From assembly GCA_049694275.1 (NCBI GenBank), contig JBAVQS010000243.1, forward strand, positions 1 to 8,242: 8,242 nt of DNA, given 5' to 3'. The DNA comes from JBAVQS01 sp049694275 (GTDB lineage: Bacteria; Chloroflexota; Anaerolineae; UBA4142; SHND01). Under the pieces are notes generated by a model. It made no database searches and was not told where the DNA came from. It saw nothing but the letters and a program-made list of their open reading frames with translations. Below, one piece after another: positions 1-4,168 of this stretch; position 1 is the stretch's first letter, and every line of letters begins with the position of its first letter. Made by a program: the position numbers and the translations under genes.

Positions 1-71
1 AGGATGTCGGCCAAGTACGTCTGCAATTCATCGGGTGTGGGTGTGACCGGAGACACCGACATGTTTTCCAT
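1..71 (-). CDS. N-terminal fragment of an unidentified protein, runs off the window
   Basis: An ATG at 71-69 opens a frame on the minus strand that reaches the window edge without a stop and encodes 23 complete codons (MENMSVSPVTPTPDELQTYL…). GGAAG lies 7 nt upstream. A second ATG three codons later (62-60) is an alternative start. The frame is too short to identify. The Thr/Pro-rich start followed by a helix (DELQTYLADI) suits many small bacterial proteins. Support comes from the Shine-Dalgarno, the open frame, co-orientation with all other genes and the inverted repeat placed over the start codon. Confidence 0.4.
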   Translation of the reverse strand, partial: MENMSVSPVTPTPDELQTYLADI

Positions 72-121
72 CAGGACACTTCCAGGGTTGAGTTTACCCT
101 ATTTTACCAAATGTGTCCTGA
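71..121. promoter_or_regulatory. Inverted repeat over a start codon: possible operator
   Basis: TCAGGACAC (71-79) and GTGTCCTGA (113-121) are perfect 9-bp inverted repeats with 42 bp between half-site starts, about four helical turns. The first arm begins at the first base of the start codon of the gene leaving the window. A -10-like TAAAAT on the minus strand (106-101) lies between the arms, with no convincing -35. It may be a paired operator; the ends of a 51-bp miniature insertion are an alternative. Confidence 0.35.
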
Positions 122-363
122 CATCAGACTCCCACCCCGAAACGGGAGAAGGAGAGTCGGATTCCCACTCCCACCCTGAAAGCGACCATTGGAGTGGTGT
201 GCCTGCTCCCTCTCCTGTTTTGCAGGGAAGGGCTGGGATGAGGGTGTGCGTTACCCTCTCCCCCGCTCAGGGGAGAGTTGGCGAGCAGGTGCACCGGACT
301 CCCGCTCCGCGGGGGAGAGTTGGGATGAGGGTTCGCGTTACCCTATCCCCGCTCAGGGGAGAG

Positions 364-852
364 TTAGCGAGCAGGTGTACCAGACTCCCTCCCCCGCTCC
401 GCGGGGGAGGGTCGGCGAGCAGGTGTATCGGACTCCCTCTCCCGCTCCGCGGGGGAGGGTTGGGGTGGGGGTGGCTCCGCGCTTCCACACGTCATCCGAA
501 TACTCTCCAGCACCCCATCAATATTTCTCATTATCTCGTGATTCCAGAATCGGATCACGCGATAGCCACGCGCAGAGAGCCATTCGGTTCTCGCCTCATC
601 CTGCTCGACCTGCTCGGCATGGCTATCGCCATCAATCTCGACAATCAGCCTGGCTGCCGTACAAATAAAATCGGCGATATAAGGACCGAGCGCGTGTTGC
701 CGGCGAAAATGCAGTCCATCAAGTTGGTGATTGCGGAGCCGCGCCCAGAGCTTGCCCTCGGCCGGCGTCATCTCTTTGCGCAAGTCGCGCGCAAATCTCG
801 CAACCGGTTCTGTTGTTCGCAACTGCTTGTGCTTGGAATTTGTGATTGGCAT
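364..852 (-). CDS. DUF559 domain protein (VSR-like PD-(D/E)XK endonuclease fold)
   Basis: A 162-aa protein whose first ~122 residues form a standard DUF559 domain, related to very-short-patch-repair endonucleases. Visible landmarks are ARDLRKEMTPAE (21-32), LWARLRNHQLDGLHFRRQH (35-53), IADFIC (59-64), LIVEIDGDSH (69-78) and GYRVIRFWNHEI (96-107). Asp61, Glu72, Asp74 and His78 are the likely active-site and metal-binding residues by family analogy. The domain ends about residue 122. The rest (PPPPQPSPAERERE and a second similar copy) is Pro/Glu/Arg low-complexity peptide translated from the palindromic repeats, so the natural end may be shorter. The start at 852 has no convincing Shine-Dalgarno; it fits the usual family N-terminus, while Met28 would cut into the domain. 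The gene is enclosed by inverted repeats at 433-475 and 878-920. Biological role unknown; DNA repair, mobility or defence are all possible. Confidence 0.85.
   Translation of the reverse strand: MPITNSKHKQLRTTEPVARFARDLRKEMTPAEGKLWARLRNHQLDGLHFRRQHALGPYIADFICTAARLIVEIDGDSHAEQVEQDEARTEWLSARGYRVIRFWNHEIMRNIDGVLESIRMTCGSAEPPPPQPSPAERERESDTPARRPSPAERGRESGTPAR
433..475. repeat. Left arm of the inverted repeat bracketing the DUF559 gene
   Basis: Inverted partner of 878-920 (37 of 43 matching). It contains the hairpin CCCTCTCCCGC (435-445) with GCGGGGGAGGG (449-459) across a 3-nt loop. It encodes about residues 127-140 of the DUF559 frame, directly after the folded domain ends. Confidence 0.75.
451..471 (+). 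other. G-quadruplex motif (plus strand)
   Basis: G-runs of 5, 3, 4 and 5 are separated by A, TT and T, which satisfies the canonical pattern. It lies at the inner part of the left inverted-repeat arm, so it mirrors the minus-strand motif at 882-902 on the other side of the DUF559 gene. Confidence 0.55.
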
Positions 853-877
853 GTGGGTTTGGTTTGGCTAGTCCCCG

Positions 878-920
878 GCCACCCCCACCCCAGCCCTCCC
901 CCGTTCCACGGGAGAGGGAG
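878..920. repeat. Right arm of the inverted repeat bracketing the DUF559 gene
   Basis: Read on the minus strand, 920-878 matches 433-475 on the plus strand at 37 of 43 positions. Five of the six differences are in one block (908-904) that corresponds to the loop region of the palindrome. The arm lies 25 nt upstream of the DUF559 start codon and contains its own hairpin and a C-rich stretch (882-902) that is a G-quadruplex motif on the minus strand. Confidence 0.75.
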
Positions 921-927
921 CCGGACT

Positions 928-956
928 CCCCTTCTCCCGCTGTGCGGGGGAAGGGG
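928..956. repeat. Palindromic repeat hairpin upstream of the DUF559 gene
   Basis: CCCCTTCTCCCGC (928-940) pairs with GCGGGGGAAGGGG (944-956) across a 3-nt loop, with one G-T wobble in a 13-bp stem. It is a member of the same repeat family as the units at 387-411 and 435-459, and lies in the 138-nt gap between the TIR receptor frame and the DUF559 gene. Confidence 0.7.
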
Positions 957-970
957 TTGGGGGATGGGGG
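946..970 (+). other. G-quadruplex motif (plus strand)
   Basis: Four G-runs (5, 4, 5 and 5) separated by AA, TT and AT satisfy the canonical G3+N1-7 pattern. It is the outer end of the repeat unit that begins with the hairpin at 928-956. Confidence 0.55.
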
Positions 971-990
971 TGAGGTGTGCAACAACCATC

Positions 991-1077
991 CTACTTCTTT
1001 TCCTTCTTCCGTTTCTTTCCCTCCACCCGCTCCAAACTCTTCCTTGCAATCTCCGCGTACGGCGACCCGAGCTTTTC
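991..1077 (-). other. In-frame 28-codon continuation of the TIR-NB-ARC-TPR gene after its TGA
   Basis: Directly after the TGA (1080-1078) the same frame encodes EKLGSPYAEIARKSLERV followed by a Lys-rich tail (GKKRKKEKK), and ends in TAG (993-991). Aligned to the upstream TPR units, LTI-stop-EKLG matches LDINKKLG and LDISNQLG residue for residue, with the stop in place of one amino acid. The sequence is therefore the natural C-terminus of the protein, separated by a single nonsense codon. Readthrough, a recent mutation or a sequencing error would all give this picture. TGA is also used as a normal stop by xpt and the 165-aa gene, so a reassigned code is unlikely. Confidence 0.75.
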
Positions 1078-3387
1078 TCAGATAGTTAGTGCCTCATGGA
1101 ATAGTTGCACCGCTTGAGGTTTTTTGCCCTCGATTTCTTCCAGCATTCCCAACTGGTGCAAGCCGATGGCGATGCTGGCTTGGTCCCCCAATTGATTGGA
1201 AATATCAAGAACCTGCTTGTAGTTCTCCTTGGCTTCGTCAAACCTACCCTGCAGTCGCGCCAGAGTTCCAAGCTGGCCGAGAGTATAGGCGATGCCCTGC
1301 TGGTTGCCCAGCTTTTTGTTGATGTCGAGGCTCTCGCCATACAGCCGGCGCGCTTCCGCCAGCTCCCCCTGGTCCTTTGCCAGATTTCCAAACTGGTGCA
1401 AGCTGCTGGCGATGCCCTGCTGGTTGCCCAGCTTTTTCTTGATGTCGAGGCTCTCATCATACAGCCGGCGCGCTTCCGCCAGCTCCCCCTGGTCCTTTGC
1501 CAGATTTCCAAACTGGTGCAAGCTGCTGGCGATGCCCTGCTGGTCGCCCAGCTTTTTGTTGATGTCGAGGCTCTCGCCATACAGCCGGCGCGCTTCGGTC
1601 AGCTCCCCGCGATCTGCCTGCATAATTGCCGCGTCATGCGCTAGATTTGCCACATCCTGCTCTCTATTCGCTTGATGCGCTGCCACGATTCCTTGTTGAG
1701 CATAGTGCAACGCTTGATCCCAATATCCGCGAGTGTAAAGTATCCCCGGGGAAGCAACCAAGTAAACCAACTGGATAACACTATCCCAATCCCTGCCCTC
1801 GAACGCGACATCCATCGCCGTCAGCAGATTATCCTTCTCTGCTTCCAGCGCGTCGAAATCTTCGGGGGTGGGCTTGGCATGGGCCTTGGCATAGCGCAGA
1901 AAGTAGGTGACAAATCGCTTGCGGAATTCGCCAGCGCGCGGGTCGCGTGCAAGATGTGCGCGGGCTAGTTCGCGCGTCAGGCCCTCTACCATCAGGCGTT
2001 CGCCTCCTACCGTCGTTCCCACAAGCCAGAGGGCAGAGAGGTGCTTGACCGCCTCGTTGAGCCGTTTGAGCTCGTCGCCGAATCCTGCCGCCTCGGCGAG
2101 CGCCTCGCGGGATGCGCTCGGGACAAAGAGGGAGAGCGCGAGGAGCGTATCCCGCCCAGCCGCGCCCACCTGGGGCAGGTTGAAGGAACGGTCGAACACG
2201 CGCTGGGCGGCATCCCCCTCGCCGTGCGCCAGGTCGTCTAGCACGGTGCGCGGCGCCTGCGCGAGGTCGATCTGCGCGACGATCCACTGCATGACGAGCG
2301 GATTAGCCCCGGCGGTCTGGATGATGCGGTCGCGGTCCGGGCCGGAGAGGGTATCCGGGCTGCGGGTCTCGGCGATCAGGCGGGCGAGAAATTCATGGGC
2401 TTCTGGCAGGGACATGGCGTAAATCGCCACATTGCGCGCCGGGTTCACGCGCTCGCGGGTGGTGATGAGCGCCGGGCAGGGAGCGCGCTGGTGGAGAAAC
2501 TCGGCGCAGCGCACCTGCTCCGCCGTGGCGACCGTCTCGAAATTGTCGAGCACGACCAGGGCCGGGGCGGCGGCGAGCAGCGCACACACAGCCTCTCCTT
2601 TTGGCGCGGGCGCGAGCGTGCGCAAATCCGGCCGGCCGAACTGAGCGGCGATTTCGTCGAGCAGCGTACCGAGCGTCAGGTCGGCGCGGCCATCCGCGCT
2701 GATCCAGGCGATGCGCGGGCCAAACACGGCACTCATCTCGCGGGCCGCTTCTGCAGCCAGCGTGGTCTTGCCCACACCCCCAGGTCCCCAGAGCGCAACC
2801 AGTTGATTCTTGTTCGGGTCCAGTTCTTGTTGCAGCCGCGCAACCAGGTCGCGCCCCTCTTTATCGCGCCGGGCTACAAAGCCGACGACCGGCGGGCGCG
2901 GGAGGGTATGGGAATAGGCAGGAGTCGGGTCAGGGATGAGGCCGCGCGGCATGGGCTCGTCGCGGAGGACCGCACACAGTTTGTGATAGCCGTCGTCAAA
3001 TCTCGACTCGTCGCGGAAATCGATATACGCGATCGACTTGAGAAGCGGGGGAATGTCGCAGGTACGCAGGTAGAGGGGGATGATTCGTTCTGAACGTTCT
3101 GAAACGGCGATCCAGGTGTTGACCATCCGCTCCATTTTCACCCAGCTCGATGCCATCGCTTCGGGAGTCAGGATGATAGCAACCTTTCGGCTCGCTTTCA
3201 GCCCCGCTTCGATGCGCTCGGGAATGAACTGGCCCGGGCGAATATCCCACCGATCGAGAAACACGCGCAGCTTGCGGTCCTCGTAATCCTCTTTTTCCAG
3301 CCGTCCCGCCAACCGCTCTGCCCACGCAACGTCCACTGAACTATAGCTGATGAACAGGTCGTATTCTTCATTGTTCAACTCGGGCAT
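1078..3387 (-). CDS. TIR-NB-ARC-TPR receptor (NLR-like STAND NTPase), probably C-terminally truncated
   Basis: A 769-aa protein with the architecture of plant and bacterial NLR immune receptors. The TIR domain spans about 7-145: YDLFISYS (9-16), a BB-loop-like WDIRPGQFIPERI (47-59), and Glu86 in SSWVKMER, four residues after Trp82, matching the NADase glutamate of SARM1 and plant TIRs. The STAND NTPase has P-loop GPGGVGKTT (201-209), Walker B LVVLD (277-281), sensor-like ITTR (308-311), NPL (362-364) and a winged-helix region (about 398-476); the MHD-type histidine motif is not recognisable (VEGLTREL). TPR repeats fill about 490-769, with 40-aa units at 592, 632, 672 and 712. The inferred role is ligand-triggered oligomerisation and NAD+ cleavage. 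The start at 3387 has AGGAGG 4 nt upstream and puts the TIR at the N-terminus; a longer frame from 3504 begins inside the MITE. The TGA stop interrupts a TPR unit and the frame continues to 991. Confidence 0.9.
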   Translation of the reverse strand: MPELNNEEYDLFISYSSVDVAWAERLAGRLEKEDYEDRKLRVFLDRWDIRPGQFIPERIEAGLKASRKVAIILTPEAMASSWVKMERMVNTWIAVSERSERIIPLYLRTCDIPPLLKSIAYIDFRDESRFDDGYHKLCAVLRDEPMPRGLIPDPTPAYSHTLPRPPVVGFVARRDKEGRDLVARLQQELDPNKNQLVALWGPGGVGKTTLAAEAAREMSAVFGPRIAWISADGRADLTLGTLLDEIAAQFGRPDLRTLAPAPKGEAVCALLAAAPALVVLDNFETVATAEQVRCAEFLHQRAPCPALITTRERVNPARNVAIYAMSLPEAHEFLARLIAETRSPDTLSGPDRDRIIQTAGANPLVMQWIVAQIDLAQAPRTVLDDLAHGEGDAAQRVFDRSFNLPQVGAAGRDTLLALSLFVPSASREALAEAAGFGDELKRLNEAVKHLSALWLVGTTVGGERLMVEGLTRELARAHLARDPRAGEFRKRFVTYFLRYAKAHAKPTPEDFDALEAEKDNLLTAMDVAFEGRDWDSVIQLVYLVASPGILYTRGYWDQALHYAQQGIVAAHQANREQDVANLAHDAAIMQADRGELTEARRLYGESLDINKKLGDQQGIASSLHQFGNLAKDQGELAEARRLYDESLDIKKKLGNQQGIASSLHQFGNLAKDQGELAEARRLYGESLDINKKLGNQQGIAYTLGQLGTLARLQGRFDEAKENYKQVLDISNQLGDQASIAIGLHQLGMLEEIEGKKPQAVQLFHEALTI
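1321..1620 (-). repeat. 120-bp near-identical tandem repeats encoding TPR units
   Basis: Copies at 1321-1440 and 1441-1560 differ at only four of 120 positions (by eye). A third copy begins at 1561, with its first 36 nt identical to those of the first copy before it diverges. A more diverged half copy precedes the array (1261-1320). Each copy encodes a 40-aa TPR-type unit. Identity at the DNA level, including third codon positions, indicates recent duplication or gene conversion rather than protein-level constraint alone. Confidence 0.9.
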
Positions 3388-3481
3388 GGGGCCTCCTGGA
3401 CAGCGTCGGGCTTGTTGTCGGTAATGGCCCTTGAAAAGCGCGGGCGCTGCCCTGTTGGGCTTGACCGACCAGGTCAGCTCT

Positions 3482-3489
3482 AATCTAAT
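3482..3489. repeat. Left target-site duplication AATCTAAT
   Basis: This is an exact copy of the octamer at 3617-3624, directly abutting the left terminal inverted repeat of the MITE-like element. Removing the element and one copy would leave a continuous target (…CTAATCTAATCAG…). Confidence 0.7.
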
Positions 3490-3616
3490 GTGGTGATTCC
3501 TCATATCGCGTAGGGGCAGTGGCTTGTCCCTGCCCTAGCCGGGCGAGTACGCACCATCGCTCCCGCCCTGGCCGGGCGAGCACGAAGCATCGCCCCTACT
3601 TGTGAGGAATCACCGC
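3490..3616. mobile_element. MITE-like element, 127 bp, with terminal inverted repeats and 8-bp target duplication
   Basis: The ends GTGGTGATTCCTCA (3490-3503) and TGAGGAATCACCGC (3603-3616) are inverted repeats matching at 13 of 14 positions. An inner arm pair, GTAGGGGC (3510-3517) and GCCCCTAC (3592-3599), extends the pairing after a short gap. Immediately outside the ends lies the direct repeat AATCTAAT (3482-3489 and 3617-3624), as expected for an 8-bp target-site duplication. It contains no open reading frame of note. It lies 102 nt upstream of the TIR receptor start, so it may carry or separate that gene's promoter. The parent transposase is not in the window. Confidence 0.75.
3538..3593. 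repeat. Internal direct repeats (33-bp period) within the MITE-like element
   Basis: The core GCCGGGCGAG begins at 3538 and again at 3571. The aligned 23-nt stretches 3538-3560 and 3571-3593 differ at three positions, both ending CATCGC. The first copy is preceded by a small hairpin, GGGCAG (3514-3519) with CTGCCC (3530-3535). The interior is thus itself repeat-built rather than a deleted transposase remnant. Confidence 0.6.
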
Positions 3617-3624
3617 AATCTAAT
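3617..3624. repeat. Right target-site duplication AATCTAAT
   Basis: This is an exact copy of the octamer at 3482-3489, directly abutting the right terminal inverted repeat. Eight-base duplications occur with several DDE transposase families (for example ISL3, IS66 and ISAs1), so the family cannot be named from this alone. Confidence 0.7.
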
Positions 3625-3658
3625 CAGTTGCGGCAAGTGAAATTGTTCGGCCTGACGG

Positions 3659-4156
3659 TCAGGCTCGTTTTACTCCTGCAATTTTGGCAAGCGCATCCGC
3701 ATAAATCATCATCTGTTCTTGAATCCGGGTGAGTTCGTCGCGAAATTCCTTCGCCTTTTCCCACCGGCGCTCATGCTCCCGCGCACTCATATCCGCCGGG
3801 CGCATCTGTTCATACGCCTGCAGCAAGGGATGCCACTTGGCCAGAAAGGGTCTCAACCCTTTATTCAACACATCAATGGCGACCGGGCCAAAGGAATCCG
3901 GCCCCTGCGCAACTGACGGGCCTGCTTGCCGGAGAATCTGGCGGGTCGCCCCAAAGATATTGTAAAGAGAGGTCAGGGCTTCGCTCAACAGCCCCTCCTC
4001 CTGGCCCAGCGGCTGCACGGCAATCCGGGTTGCCAATTCGACATAGAGTTCCCAGGCGGCTTTTTGCTGGACTTCGTCCGGCTGGAACTCGAGTTGACCG
4101 ATTCCGAAGGGCAAGGATACGGTGAGTTTTGTGGCTTTGATTTTTTCGCGTGGCAT
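3659..4156 (-). CDS. Uncharacterised helical 165-aa protein, translationally coupled to the CpaF-like gene
   Basis: No function can be assigned. The product begins with a short basic stretch, then LTVSLPFGIGQLEFQPDE (11-28), a helix-rich core containing AAWELYVELATRIAVQPL (33-50), EALTSLYNIFGATRQILR (59-76) and SFGPVAIDVLNKGLRPFLAKWHPLL (88-112), and a charged C-terminal helical pair ending in YADALAKIAG. No signal peptide, transmembrane segment or catalytic motif is evident. The well-defined Gly/Pro/Trp pattern suggests a genuine conserved family; I recall similar hypothetical proteins in other bacteria but cannot name the family. AGGAGG (4170-4165) lies 8 nt before the ATG and overlaps the TAG stop of the CpaF-like gene (4171-4169), so translation is almost certainly coupled to the ATPase. 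A partnership with the ATPase is the simplest inference. It is the last gene before the MITE and the TIR receptor. Confidence 0.82.
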   Translation of the reverse strand: MPREKIKATKLTVSLPFGIGQLEFQPDEVQQKAAWELYVELATRIAVQPLGQEEGLLSEALTSLYNIFGATRQILRQAGPSVAQGPDSFGPVAIDVLNKGLRPFLAKWHPLLQAYEQMRPADMSAREHERRWEKAKEFRDELTRIQEQMMIYADALAKIAGVKRA

Positions 4157-4168
4157 GGTCTGTTCCTC

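Larger units (their letters stand above)
121..480. repeat. Array of GC-rich palindromic repeats downstream of the DUF559 domain
   Basis: Several degenerate units are built on CTCCC…CGC-TCC-GCG…GGGAG palindromes. The best is 387-411, with an 11-bp perfect stem and a 3-nt loop. The tag GCGAGCAGGTGYA occurs at 281, 367 and 415 (spacings 86 and 48), so units of about 48 bp alternate with a 38-bp variant (299-337, ending GGGATGAGGGTTCGCG). A more diverged unit lies at 206-250, with remnants at 127-160. Such repeats are common between genes in many bacterial genomes; they have no independent coding potential. The part from 366 to 480 is read through by the DUF559 frame. Apart from these repeats I see nothing in 122-363. 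Confidence 0.8.

Noticed and set aside
121..480. CRISPR array
   Set aside because: The palindromic units are degenerate, adjoin one another with related rather than unique intervening sequence, and have uneven spacing; no cas genes are present.
1078..1080. TGA as selenocysteine or reassigned codon
   Set aside because: The residue position is not a redox site in TPRs, no obvious SECIS stem was seen directly after it, and TGA is a normal stop in neighbouring genes.
4..1089. Plus-strand open frame of 361 codons across the repeat region
   Set aside because: It reads through palindromic repeats and antisense to DUF559; the product is low-complexity Pro/Gly/Arg sequence with no recognisable domain.
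3388..3504. N-terminal 39-residue extension of the TIR receptor from an ATG at 3504
   Set aside because: It begins inside the MITE terminal repeat, has no TIR homology, and the ATG at 3387 has a strong AGGAGG and starts directly before the TIR domain.
3650..3664. Hairpin GCCTGACGGTCAGGC as a terminator of the CpaF-like operon
   Set aside because: The stem overlaps the stop codon of the 165-aa gene and is not followed by a T-run on the minus strand. The short T4 is on the plus-strand side, where no gene ends.
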